Positions 20,521 through 31,568 of a stretch of 64,000 nt of DNA are shown here, in pieces (the first letter of the stretch is position 1; the number at the start of each line of letters is the position of its first letter). The stretch spans positions 28,263,001-28,327,000 of the forward strand of contig NC_016131.3 of assembly GCF_000005505.3 (NCBI RefSeq), given 5' to 3'. A program made the position numbers and the translations under genes. Source of the stretch: Brachypodium distachyon (lineage: Eukaryota; Streptophyta; Magnoliopsida; Poales; Poaceae). The notes below the pieces were generated by a model, which searched no databases, was not told where the DNA came from, and was given only the letters and a program-made list of their open reading frames with translations.

Positions 20521-22983
20521 CTAACGGGTAGGGCCAACGAAATAACAAAAAAACATAGGGATGTCCTCGACTTTATATATTAACCGTCTGAGTCAGCAAT
20601 CTTCACGTGAAATTGCACGCAATTTCCATATAACGAAGAAGTTCGAACCCCAAACTTGGATTGATTCCACCAGAGATATCTGTGAGCGACCGTAGATTGA
20701 GTTGGGTTTACACTTGCAGTTGAAACGGATTGATGAAGGGAGAGGACAAAACTGAAACTCATAAATAAGAGGAGGATAGGCACGGCAAAAAGATGGTGAT
20801 GTACTATTCAATTAATGAAGGGTAGGTAGGGGTGGTTCAGGCTTAAAACGATTTTTGTTAGCAGCTTAAGTACACATACCTTTGAACAAACAATCATAAC
20901 ACAGTAGTAAGGGAGGTATATGATGGAATATCACGGTTTTGACTCAAAAGGAAAACTAAAACACAAGATTCCGCATAACAAGCGTGTTAGCCTGTTGGAT
21001 ATATATACTGTAGTTCTTATAAGAATTTCACAGAAAATCGACGGAAGAGGAGGTTCATGCCTGAAGAACACCTAGAATTCCTCCAAAGTTCACTTGGATT
21101 GATCTGTTACATAAGAGTTCATATGAATTAAAACAGAGAGTGTCTATTTCTCAGTCGACTTAGAAATAGTTATTTTTCAGTCGACGATCGTAGCCATCCG
21201 TTGAAGATTTTCTCATCATTTTAACTTGGACAAGTCGTACACAAATCTTAGTGATTGAATTAGACGGTTGTTAGCATCGACTTAGAAATAGTTATTTCCC
21301 AGTCGCCTTAGAAATATAAAAAACCGATTAAAATACTACTAAAATTTCCTATAAAAACCTTCGCTCCAAAAGGAGCCCTAATTAAATTGATGGGGTACAA
21401 ATAAAGGTCCGAGATATCATGACGGAAAAAGCTAAAGATAAAACTGTAAGCAGCATGCTAACACAAGAGGTCAATTAGTCAAGTCGACTGTAAGTCGTAA
21501 CAATTGTTTCCACTTTGATCCTTGACTCTGCTTAACTAATCCTGTAACTGATGTATAGTGATGCCTACAATATGGTTGTGGAAAGCAGAGCACCGCTGGT
21601 GTTGGGTCTCAAGAAAGAGCAGGTACAATAGTTCACCACGACCATCCTAAATTCTTTATACCTTCCATGCTCAAATGCTGATGAACTGGTGAATTGAGGA
21701 GCCAAGGAAAAGAAACGATATCTTGGCAATCAACTGCATCCTCACTAGCCGATAAGTAAAAAATTGCTACGAGGAAGTTAGAACAAGTGACGTAGTATTA
21801 AACAAAGATCCTACCAAACGCCAAACCATTGGAGATAAGCATCCAAAAAAAAATGCTGAGTCGCTCCAAAATACGAAGAAGTGGGACTTCCACTCCGATG
21901 CGCGCGGCAAGACGAGGATGCTTTACATGGGATTCCATTCAGCTTTATCCACTACGATGGTTGCACGAGCCCCGTGGCAAGTCTAAACCCGTGGTTCCAT
22001 GTGATCTCCAAGACAACAAGCAAACGAGAGTTGGGTAAGTAGTACTACCACTAGATGCTTTTTAGCATTTGACTTAGATAAAAAAAAAATTAGATGATGG
22101 TATAAGAAAAAGACAAAATTGAACCACCTTTGTTTTTTAAACAACGATCTGGCTTTATTTATTCAACGAATAAAATACATAAGATCGAAAAAACTAAAAC
22201 GACAACAAAGAGTTCAGATAAACCGAAAGTTACATCAAAAATCTTTGAAGCCGCTATGCACCATAAGTGAAATTATGTCCATCCAGTCCTCCCAAGTTCC
22301 TCATCCCTCACATAGTAAAGATAATCCTTTTCTGTGAAACCGCTATGCTCCATAAGTGAAATTAGGTTCTTTAGTTTCAGCACAGCCCTTCCTACCGTCC
22401 TCTCGACATAACCGCTAAGACCAAAACGCAGTTTCACAATCCACAGCTCATCATCGAAACTGAAATCGACAAAATTGAAACCAGTAACCAAAAACTAAAC
22501 TTTATAAACACTACATTGAACCAAAATTGAAGCTTTTCATCCGTCTAACAATGGCGGAACGGAAAGCCCCAATTGCGGATTAGGTGGTGCGCATGGTAAA
22601 GAATCCGCCAAAACGACTGGACAATACCAAAATTTCCCGTCCCCCAAGCCATCTAATGACAACAAATCCCAACAAATCGACGTCGATCACGGCCTATTTC
22701 AAAAGTTCGGGAAACCCTAGTTTTACCCCGCACCTAGCTCTAACCCTAGAAAATAGGGGAAATGAAGATACAGCGGCGGCGGATGGGAAATACTTACTCC
22801 AAGCCGGCCGTGGAGTCCGTCCAGTCGATCTTCTCCGACACCATCCTTCACCGCTGGCGACCGCCGGTCTCGTCTCCGCCCCTTCACCCTCTCCAGTTTG
22901 AAGGAGAGCCACAAGGAGCTAACAGTGAAGTGCGGGAGTTGGAATGGAGAGGGGCCGGGCGGAATCCATATTAATTTCCCTAT

Positions 22984-23197
22984 AACGGGCTAACGGGTCG
23001 GGTCGGGTTCGGATCCGACGTGGCACCTGACAGCGGGCCCCACCTGTAAGAAATACTATCAAACGCCTCCCCAATCGTGTTTTGGGTGAACTGAGAAAAT
23101 TAGCGAGAAAAACTGTGGTTCAGCGAGAAAAAAAAACCACGAACTGTGGTTGCTTGAAAAGCCTGCCTCAAGAACTGTGGTTCTTTGAAATTTACTC
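22984..23197 (-). repeat. MULE right TIR
   Basis: Inverse partner of 14569-14781, ending in the complement of GAGTAAATTTCAA. The split Stowaway resumes at 23198. Confidence 0.92.
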
Positions 23198-23255
23198 AAA
23201 GCGTTTAAATACATCTAATAAAAAGTCACTTAACATGAGATGGACGGAGAGAGTA

Positions 23256-24590
23256 CATCTGCAATGCAGCCAAACGAGCAGTAACCACACATCTGCCAAG
23301 AGGCCACACAACATTTCTGTCATAATAATTCAAGGAAGTCGCCGGAGCATATATGCAACCTCCACTACGCGCGCACAGACCCTGGAACTCCATCTTTCCA
23401 TGTTGAGCTTTGCAGTATTTAACGTTGACGCATTCTGGTAGTATTGCTTTTTGGGTCAACAAGTTAAAGGAACTTTTACATGCATGATCCAACGCCCAAG
23501 TGGCTTCTGGGGCTTTAAGACCAGTAGTTCCTTTTGTTTTTAAAATCACGCGTGCTTGTAGATGGGCTCATACTATACGGCCGGCCAAGTAAAAGGGATC
23601 AAAGGCATTGCCATCTCCTTTGCCTAAAGATTGATGCCGCGCAATGAACAATGTTTTCACAGAAAAGAGGATGCATTAGGGAGTGGCGAGTGCCATTACT
23701 TGTGATGATTAGATTCAGTGAGGCACACAATGAAAAAACAACTTTCTAGCGACAGGCAGTGTGGTACACATGAATGTCCAAGCCTCATGGGAACTTTCCA
23801 AAAAGGAAAAAGCTAGCCTCATAGGAACCATCCAGGAAATTAACAGAGGTGCTCTGATAAGTGATAACCGCATAGGAGTATGTATTAGAGTTTTTATCTT
23901 ATAGGATATTCTCTTTTATCCATAAAGAAATTTATGATGCCAAAGTATTATCATTTGCCATCAGAGCATACCTACTTGTACATTTGGTGTCGTAAACTTT
24001 CTCAACTTTGACAGCATTTATGCCACCAAATTAGTATCATTAGATTTATCATGAAATATATTTTTCATATATACCATTTCGGTGCCATATATAACTATTG
24101 CCCAATTTTTGTATAGTCTCGGTGAAACCTCAAAAGTAGTTTGACTTTCGAAGAATATTGAAAATGCATCTTTTGTTGCACGTAGAGTAGAAATATTGGA
24201 AGCGGCCTAATGGCATAGTACATGCATGATGGTACCTCAAAAAAATTGCACAAATTCCACTTATTTTTTTGCATATTTCTCAAGATGTTGTAAAAGAATG
24301 AATATTAAGTTATTAGCACCAAAGAACAAAACATATATTTTCTCGTATTTACTTCTGGCCGTGCGAGCTCCCACGTTAAGTGCACTCGACCGTCCCAACT
24401 CCAAAGCTAGATATACTCCCACTAGCTGCTAGCTAGGAACCAACGAAGAAACAGTGAAACACACACCGCCTTTCCAAAGAGCTAAAGGAATGATTAGACC
24501 AAGCGTCGTTGCGATTTCAATTCTGTTAGTGGAGTGGCCACTTAGCCACTGGCTTGTTCTCGTACTAGCATTGTTGGTTTGGTATCTTGT
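23256..24590. other. Intergenic DNA, no gene seen
   Basis: AT-rich, with short overlapping ORFs only. No motif, repeat end or splice-consistent coding stretch was found. Confidence 0.5.
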
Positions 24591-24597
24591 ACTCCTG

Positions 24598-24605
24598 TAT
24601 ATATA
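24598..24605 (+). promoter_or_regulatory. Probable TATA box of the four-exon gene
   Basis: TATATATA lies 51 bp before the ATG at 24656, so a start of transcription about 30 bp downstream would leave a short 5' UTR. Confidence 0.55.
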
Positions 24606-24655
24606 GTACACCACCATGTCTCGCTCTCCTCGGCGAATCCAATCAATCATACCGC

Positions 24656-26344
24656 ATGGATCGCAAAATTCGCAATCAGGAAACAAAGCCTGAGAGTATG
24701 CAAAGGCGTGTTAGTTCCGATGCTGCGAGGACATCCGTTACTGTGGATGAAGATCGTCCAACTCAGAAGATTAGCGGTAAGTACGTAACAGTGAGTGCTT
24801 GTAATTTCTAGATAGCTAGTTATGTAGTGCTTTCCTTTAAGAAGAAGAAGAAGCTATGTTTGGATTTCACTCTGGCGAACTTCATCATATAGGGTATGTA
24901 GCTATCTTGTATACAACCTCTGTTTCCATAAAACTTGTCCCTGTTATGGTGCAAATTTGAACTAACGACGACAAGTTTTATAGAACGGAGGGAGAGTAGC
25001 TAGCTTTAGAAGTAAGAAGTAATAATGAACCATTGCACAAAATGCAGTTTAAGACTGGGATCTACCATCTTTTCTTTGTACTTTTGAAATACTGATTCTT
25101 GTCTTTGGGTTCCCTACTACGTACAGTACTGATCAAGCTCTAGTTCCTCACCTTCCGCCTTGTGAGGACGCATATAGTAGTACTGCACCAAAACATATAT
25201 ATTTTTCTTGATATTTTGTGTTGTTTACAAAAAATGTACCAAAAAGATATATAAACTTCTATAAAACCTTGGCGTTTTCCAGAGGAAACTTCCTTAGGTT
25301 GATCAAATTCTGTTTCCCTGAAAACAATTGTACTGAAATATTTGAAATACCAGACATATATAGGTCTAAAAATAAGAATCTATTAAATGTAAAATGGCTC
25401 AAATAATTCAGGTAGACCTGGAAAATAAGAAAACCAGTGTATTATCAGTACATACATCTCAAAAAATAAGGGGGAAACTGCACTGAATTAGATTTTACCA
25501 GCATGGCTATATAAGTTTCAATTAATGGAAGAGATCACTTCACACAGGTTTCAGCTTACACAGCCAAACCTGCTTACCAATATGATTACAGCGAGGTGCA
25601 GTAAGGTGTTGCATCTTCTTTTGTATATAGTATACTTAATTTCATATCATTGTCCATCCTCTACAGCTTACATCAACCAAATGCAAGAGAATCTCCATGC
25701 CCTTAAGTTAGAACTCGAAAAGGGTACAATTGGTACCAATGTCTCTGAGGATGGAAAAGCTCGCTTGGAAACATGTGTGATGTCATGCGTGGCTACCTTT
25801 GTTTTTGGGGAAGCGAACCAGGTGAGCTTGGTCGCCATCCTTAATTTTTCACATGTGACACTGACACGCCTTTCACTTCAAGATACCAGGGACACAGCAT
25901 TGAACTTACAGAGCTCTATTTCATTTTGCAGCAAGACCCAAAAAAGTTTGAGTTGAAGCTTACTTGCGGCGACCAACAATCCTCCACGAACGGACCATCA
26001 GTGGAAATGAGCTACATTCAAACTGTACCCACGAACGCATTACCTAAATAATACTCAGTCCGTCTGGAAATAAGTGACGTGAATTTGTATAAGAATTTTT
26101 ATTCACGGCACTTATTTTGGGACGGGGAAAGTAGCACACTTTCTACTCTGAATCCTGATAGTATGCTGTTTCTTTGCTGGACCAGGACGTGCCCAACAGA
26201 CGCAAGGATATTCCGCAGCTGGGAACATACTTGGACGTCCAAGAAAAAACACTGGCCTGTGTCATAAATGGCGCCAGGGAAGCGATTGATAAGGATTCAG
26301 AGAAAACGGTGGGCAATCGCGGCAAAGACAAAGTTAAGGACTAA
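24656..26344 (+). CDS. Small plant protein of unknown function, four exons, 175 aa
   Basis: Exons 24656-24776, 25667-25821, 25932-26024 and 26186-26344 join with GT/AG introns in phases 1, 0 and 0 to a 176-codon frame ending TAA. The protein starts MDRKIRNQETKPESMQRRVS, is hydrophilic, has a helical stretch (YINQMQENLHALKLELEKG), a short Cys/Val segment (LETCVMSCVATFVFGEANQ), then KKFELKLTCGDQQ and DVPNRRKDIPQLGTYLD. It ends Lys/Asp-rich (GNRGKDKVKD). I do not recognise the family. A TATA box sits at a proper distance and the third intron holds a Stowaway MITE. An alternative read-through of intron 3 would stop at 26047-26049 after exon 3. Consistent phases across four exons argue for a real gene; expression is untested. 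Confidence 0.65.
24918..24995. mobile_element. Stowaway MITE, short
   Basis: CTCTGTTTCCATAAAACTTG at the left pairs with CAAGTTTTATAGAACGGAGG at the right. It lies in intron 1 of the small gene. Confidence 0.75.
26052..26133. mobile_element. Stowaway MITE in intron 3 of the small gene
   Basis: TACTCAGTCCGTCTGGAAAT at the left pairs imperfectly with TTTTGGGACGGGGAAAGTA at the right, bounded by TA. Confidence 0.8.
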
Positions 26345-26911
26345 AGTTATGGTATTTCGGCTGTGTTTCTTGACATAACAGTACTGGCAGGTCACAATAA
26401 TAGTGGCATCTTGACCCACTTGTACCTTTTCTTTTCCTGTTTTGTTTGGAACTTGCCTTGTGCGCGTGTGCGTTAAACCCCCTTCACATTCGTCCTAGTG
26501 CCATTATATTTGTAATAGTAATTTACAATTTTATGGTGTCCATTTTCCTTTTCTTATAATGTACTTTGTGGTGTGAATTTGTAATAATGACGAGCAATGA
26601 TGCTCGGAAATTTGATATAATGTACTTTATGTGGTTTGTTCACTATTGTCTTGAGACGATCTATATATATGTTTATCTTGTTAATTATTAGCACTACTAA
26701 GACTAGGAAATTATAAATAACATTGGAATATATTCTTCCAATAAGGGTCTATGTACTTCATTGTGCTCCTCCCTAGCTCCCTGTGATGTCGATGCCCTCC
26801 TTGTGTCTTGCATAGTAATTAAAGGGGTCCTCTACCTCCCCGTCCGCGGGTCGATCTAATGAGTGACGCCCGACTCATTTTCATGTGATCAGTTCATAGA
26901 ACTTACACAAT
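26345..26911 (+). other. 3' UTR of the small gene and intergenic DNA
   Basis: T-rich downstream sequence with several TTGTAATA/ATAATGT motifs near 26505-26620 that may serve as poly(A) signals. No other gene. Confidence 0.4.
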
Positions 26912-27606
26912 TAGGGCAAATCCAGCGGGGCGACTCATTTAGGACGCCTTTTGCGTTCGTTCCGATCCGTTTGGGTCATGGTCTGGATGAGAATTGTTTC
27001 CGTGTCCGGTCTCGATCGGTCCGTCTACGTCGCCCATCTCTCAAGAGATGCGACGACCCATTTCGGGGCGACCCATATTTGGCGCCCGAATTCAAACAGC
27101 TCCCCTGTTTTTTGTCCACCAGGGCACTATAAGCAACAATGAGGCCACTATATGGTCAAATTAGCAAACAAATAAGCATATCAATGTCTTAGTGGTGCAG
27201 CGGGGGCGGGAGCTAGTGCGGCGTCTGAGGTTGGAGCTTGTGCGACGGCGACAGGGGCCGGACCGATGATGGCGGGGGGAGGGGGGATGGGGCCCGTGGC
27301 TGGAAATTTTTCGTCCACCATGGCGAGGGCGCACGAGAGGGGTAGTGGAAAAGAAGAGTGGGAAATTGAAATGGGAGTGGCGGTCGCAGACAGGAGGGCC
27401 AGGGGTATATCAAGGATGGGCTAGCGGGGCTCCGTTTCTCGTTCGCGGGAGACGCAAACCCGCCCATATTTGGGTTAGAAATGCGTCATGTCGGACCGAA
27501 TTCCAGACGCGGTAGGAAATGGGTCGCCCCGCAGGACTGTTGTTTGGTACGATTCAGATCGAAACGGACCAGTCCTGCCGAAATGGGTCGTCCCGCTAGA
27601 GTTCAA
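26912..27606. mobile_element. DNA transposon-like unit with inverted ends
   Basis: The left end GGGCAAATCCAGCGGGGCGA and the right end, read in complement as CTCTAGCGGGACGACCCATT, are imperfect inverted repeats. The interior repeats GGGGCGACCCAT words in both orientations. The left end follows ATTA, which suits a PIF/Harbinger MITE, but the target duplication is unclear. ORFs inside are low-complexity and rejected. Confidence 0.55.
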
Positions 27607-29413
27607 GTGCTTCGGCCGGTGGACAGGACGAAGCAGCCTATCTAATTAAACCGGTTCGTATTACGGTAGATTTGTTGTATGGGACTAAAGTCCCCGAGAT
27701 GCTAACCATCGCTCGAGTGGATATTTCGTTGGTATCGTCGCTGAACCATTTTCCAACTGTGACAAAAGTTTGTCAGCCCACCACGTGTGTTCTCTTCTAC
27801 TCTGTCTCGACCACTTGATTTCGCTAGTTTTTTTTTCTCTTTCTTCATTTGTTCCGTGTGCTTTTTATCCAGGGAAAATATTTGGTGTAAACGGGCATCA
27901 GACGAAAACCTGAAAACTCCGACCGAGAGCCGTGGATCGATATTTCACGGCCTAGATTGGAATTGGGATTGGACGAACAACTTAAACGCCCTTTCACATA
28001 AAACTCCTGTATATTTTCGTAGAAACTCGGTAACGATCCGTCAACTCGGAAACGATCCGTCTTCCTGATCAATCATGAGATGCGGGCTCGTCAACTTCCA
28101 ATCACCAGCACTGGGCTGCTGCCGCACATCTTCCCTGCCTCTCTGACGGCCCACACGATGTTGCGCCCTCTTCCACGCCCTCCACCAGTCATGTTCGGCA
28201 ACACGTGTCCTCCGCCGACCATGTTGGGGCGCACTGGTGGCCCTTCGCCGGACGTCGACGGGAGGTTCATGGAATTAATCATTTTTTATGACTCAAATAT
28301 TTATTGTTCATATGGCACTTCCACAAAAGTGTAGCTTAGAAATTTGAAACCAAACTTTGGCAAAAAAAACATTGACCTTATAACCAATGGGCCATATAGG
28401 TACTAAAGTGGGACAAAAACTAAACACATGCTAACTAAACTGGGACTTCACTAATTGGTCGGCGACAGCCCAAAAGAAACCTGGCAGACGAATTCCGACG
28501 ACCTCAAGATGGGTTGTCAGAATATTTTTCTTGCCTTTGTAGGCACATTTTATTTTCTGCGTTTTAAACTTTTATTTTTAAAATTTTAATTTTCTATCTT
28601 CCGATTTTTTTTTTTGCTTTCGGGCTGTTAATCTTTTAACTTTAGCCTTTTATTTTTCGGTCGCAGGAGACGGCGCCAGATCAGGCAGTAGAGCCCCGGA
28701 TTCGGCCATAGGCGGCAGCAACTCGGTTCCGCGCCAGTCGGGAGGGTGGAGGAGCCACTAGAGCGTGAGGAGGTGCCGCCGGCCTAACGACGGAGCCCTT
28801 CCCCCGGCACAAGGGCAGCAGCACATGACGCACGCGTGGGAAAGCAGGCGCAGCGGCGCACGGGATCGGGCCGTCGCGCCCGAACTGGATCGGAAGGAGG
28901 AAGAAACTCCTCTTCCTTCCTCTTAGAATCTGATTTCATCTGCCGAGTTTGTTCCAGCGACTAGGGGCCGAAGAGACTTCTCAACAAAACTATGGCTGCC
29001 AAACTATATAACTTGGCAAAACAAGGACATCCACAATGGTTGACTTTTAATCGACTATTATTTAAAATTTGCTTGCGTGGACTGTGGAGGAAAGAGAAAT
29101 ATGAGAGAGAAGAAAACCGAATCTTAAGGAAAGAATCGACGAAGAGTCAGCTACGAGTTAGATTAGAGTCAACCTTTTAACCATTGCACAACATCGCATT
29201 TAATGCTAACAAATTATATAGAGTCAGTTTAAAAACACAAGCAATTGTATGTGTTATTTTATTGTTGACTCTAAATGATGTGAATAGTCAATATTGTCTC
29301 TAACATTGCGGATGGCCTAAGGAAGCCCGTAAGTCCAATTAAGGAAATCTCATCGGCACACCTGGAGTAGACCCTCACTACCTGATCGTCATTGTTTTCC
29401 TTGATTCGTTCTG
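27607..29413. other. Intergenic DNA, partly GC-rich
   Basis: Contains a GC-rich patch (28640-28900) between AT-rich stretches. No splice-consistent ORF or known repeat end was identified. Confidence 0.4.
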
Positions 29414-29426
29414 ACGCAATTGCTCT

Positions 29427-29916
29427 TTTTTTTTTGAGAACAACGATCTGGCTTTATTTATTCAACGAACGTATTACAACTGATCGAAAAAACTAAAACG
29501 AGAACAAAGATTTCGGATAAACTGAAAGTTACATCAAAAATCTTTGAAACCAACTTCTCTAGCTGCGCCAATCGCATCTTGATATTTCTCCAAATCTCTG
29601 GTAACGAAATAGTAAAAGACCAAACCTGTATAAGCTAACCTTGTAGGTTTTACTGAGCCGCGCACCCCAGCGGGTGAGAACTTAATATCGTTGAACGCGT
29701 GATTGGCCGGAGACACACCCCTCACAAGACAGGTTGTCGAACCATTAAATCATCGCCGAGCCGATGAGAAAGATGACCAAAATCACAAAATTACAAGCTG
29801 TGAGATTTCAAAACTCTATGAATAAACCGCGATAGCCACGCCAGAGAACGAAGCTGGGAGACCAAAAATTTGAAGTCGTCGGCTCCGCCGTCAGAACGCC
29901 GCCCGGAGAATTGTTA
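29427..29916 (-). mobile_element. 5'-truncated retroposon (LINE-type 3' end) with 13-bp target duplication
   Basis: ACGCAATTGCTCT occurs at 29414-29426 and again at 29917-29929. A T run at the left edge is the poly(A) tail of a minus-strand copy, and AATAAA lies just before it on that strand. The same family ends copy B (42716-43217) and, truncated, copy A (22115-22250). Confidence 0.8.
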
Positions 29917-29929
29917 ACGCAATTGCTCT

Positions 29930-31568
29930 CGATCACGTCCGCTTCTCGAAGTCTCGGTCCCGTGCTGGGCTGTTTCCTGTGCTATGGGCCGTTACCCTAC
30001 TAGATGGGCCTTCAGCAGCGCTGCATTTTCTCCCTGACGGTTCTTTTCTCTTCCCCACACCGCCGACCCGCCCGGCGCCGCCCCGACGCACCCGCCGCAC
30101 CCTCAGCAGGCTCCTACCGGCACGCCGACGCTGCAGCACTGCAGGCCGTCTCCCTGCCGCAGGCGGCGACCGTCGCGCTGGCGTCGTGGGGCCCTCCCAT
30201 GCAGGCCGCCGCATACGGGTACGGGCAGCGCCTCCGCCGCCCCATACGGGTACGGCCATCGCCTCCGGTGTTAATGTGACCACTTTCCAGAGTAGGCATG
30301 CATATTAGAGAGTTTAATAGGCGAGCAGATGGATTTCTTCCTCTTCACCTAAAGGCTAAAGCTGCTTTGGCCATGTACATATCCCTGCTCCTTTCAGCCG
30401 TTTGGTGTGGCTCATACTTATATGCCAGATCGGGTTATTTGTGAGCAACTGAGCTAGTTCTGGAACCTGGCCAAGAGTTGGCATCTTTGGAAATCGAAAT
30501 CTAAAAATTTCTGATGTTAGAATGCCATCGCCATATAAGCCTCTTTATATGTGTTGCATGATTTGAGCCAATATCAAGTATTTATCTGTACGTCTTCCAG
30601 TCCAGATTGCACAATTTCGGTAAGAATTGTATGGAGGTGCGTAAACTAATTAAATTGAAAGCACGTATCTCCTCATGTTTTATGTTCAACATTCGACTCC
30701 GAGTGAGCAAATTCTGTTGTAGCTCCTCAACAAATATACCCTTTTCCTCCCCGTGTACTTCTAGAACTTTCAGATTGCTAAAAGATAGATGTGTTCCTCT
30801 TGCAGTGCCCAACAAGGATTTCTACATGTTTTTCTTATTGATGGTTCTTATGTTTGTAATTGACTTTAGCTGTCTTTACAACTTATCAATTTATCCATGC
30901 TTTTCTTCATGTCAGTGCATTGCTCCTTAATTTACAGCTGTACTAATATTACATGAATCTTCTTTGTATGCAGGAAGGACAGGAAATACCGAGAAGGTTT
31001 TCATGTATTTTATTGGAGATCCAACAGGAATTATGCTCATCTACACACCATCCAACCCAATGTGGGTCCTTCGGTATCTGACTATACAGAGTCTCGAATA
31101 TTTCTCTTTGATTACTATCTGACTATACAGAGTCTTCTATTGTTGCCCTGTACTTCTAAATTTCTATTTTTAAGATTAATATCTGAAGAAGTGAGTCTCA
31201 CTTTTGTTATCCTTAAGTTATGATTTACTTTTTTTCCTGTGTTGAATTATGTTGGATTTCTACGTTTTCATTATTCATTCAAGATTGAAATTATGTCATT
31301 TGTATTTTTCAGCTTTCTAGCATCGTCTAGTTAAGTCTAAAAATGCCCCCTTCTTGAAAAATAAAAACGTTCTTTCTTCGAAAAAAATATTCCTCTTTCA
31401 TTATTAAAAAACGTCAAAGCATGTTGGTTGTACACAAAAAAATGTTGGCATCCTTACGACTGAAAAATAATTGATTGTTGAATGGGTGATCCCAAAACCA
31501 AACAATGGGGAACACAACGCACTAAATACTGTCGTACTTACAACTGGAAAAAATATAGGTGCCGGGCA
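29930..31568. other. Unassigned region with a GC-rich patch
   Basis: 30060-30260 is GC-rich with ORFs on both strands and no recognisable protein; it could be a degenerate first exon. TATCTGACTATACAGAGTCT occurs twice (31075 and 31118 region). No gene can be supported. Confidence 0.35.

Larger units (their letters stand above)
19002..22250 (+). repeat. Copy A of a 3.25-kb duplicated segment, inside the MULE transposase gene
   Basis: Aligned by eye with copy B (39567-42830), it is about 98-99 percent identical with a few small indels. The shared sequence starts at CAGAAGATGATTTTT in both copies and ends at …TTGAAG. Copy A stops there and joins transposase exon-1 sequence, while copy B runs on into the full retroposon end. 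The segment carries two miR2118-like words (19253, 20503), a third homologous arm near 21995 and part of a retroposon 3' end (22115-22250). Small ORFs inside are not conserved as proteins. Confidence 0.9.
16050..22491 (-). pseudogene. MuDR-type MULE transposase, disrupted
   Basis: Multi-exon minus-strand gene. The first recognisable exon (22491-about 22273) reads FVDFSFDDELWIVKLRF and KLKNLISLMEHSGFTEKDY, the N-terminal domain of MuDR-like proteins. After the 3.25-kb foreign segment, reading resumes near 19000 and gives the acidic and basic linker and the DNA-binding region (FVENLCFKDVHQFRRALKNY). The DDE region follows: VDGCFIKLTTGAQVLAASG (about 17935), FMSDRQK (about 17725) and RYCLRHIYANFK. 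Next come the SWIM zinc finger CGCRKWDVTGFPCKHAVC and the knuckle CSNCKKQGHR near 16690. A Pro/Ala-rich tail ends at 16050. Lesions are a frameshift near 18210, an in-frame TGA at 17811-17813 and a frameshift near 17425. It was once a cut-and-paste transposase; it cannot be made now. Confidence 0.88.
14569..23197 (-). mobile_element. Mutator-like element (MULE), 8.6 kb, with long TIRs and two genes
   Basis: Terminal inverted repeats of about 213 bp (14569-14781 and 22984-23197) begin GAGTAAATTTCAA. They are flanked by 9-bp direct repeats AAAGCATTT (14560-14568) and AAAGCGTTT (23198-23206, one mismatch); a 9-bp duplication is the hallmark of Mutator. The element carries a MuDR-type transposase gene on the minus strand and a small gene on the plus strand next to the left TIR. 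The transposase has at least two frameshifts, one nonsense codon and a 3.25-kb foreign segment, so this copy is not autonomous. Confidence 0.93.
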
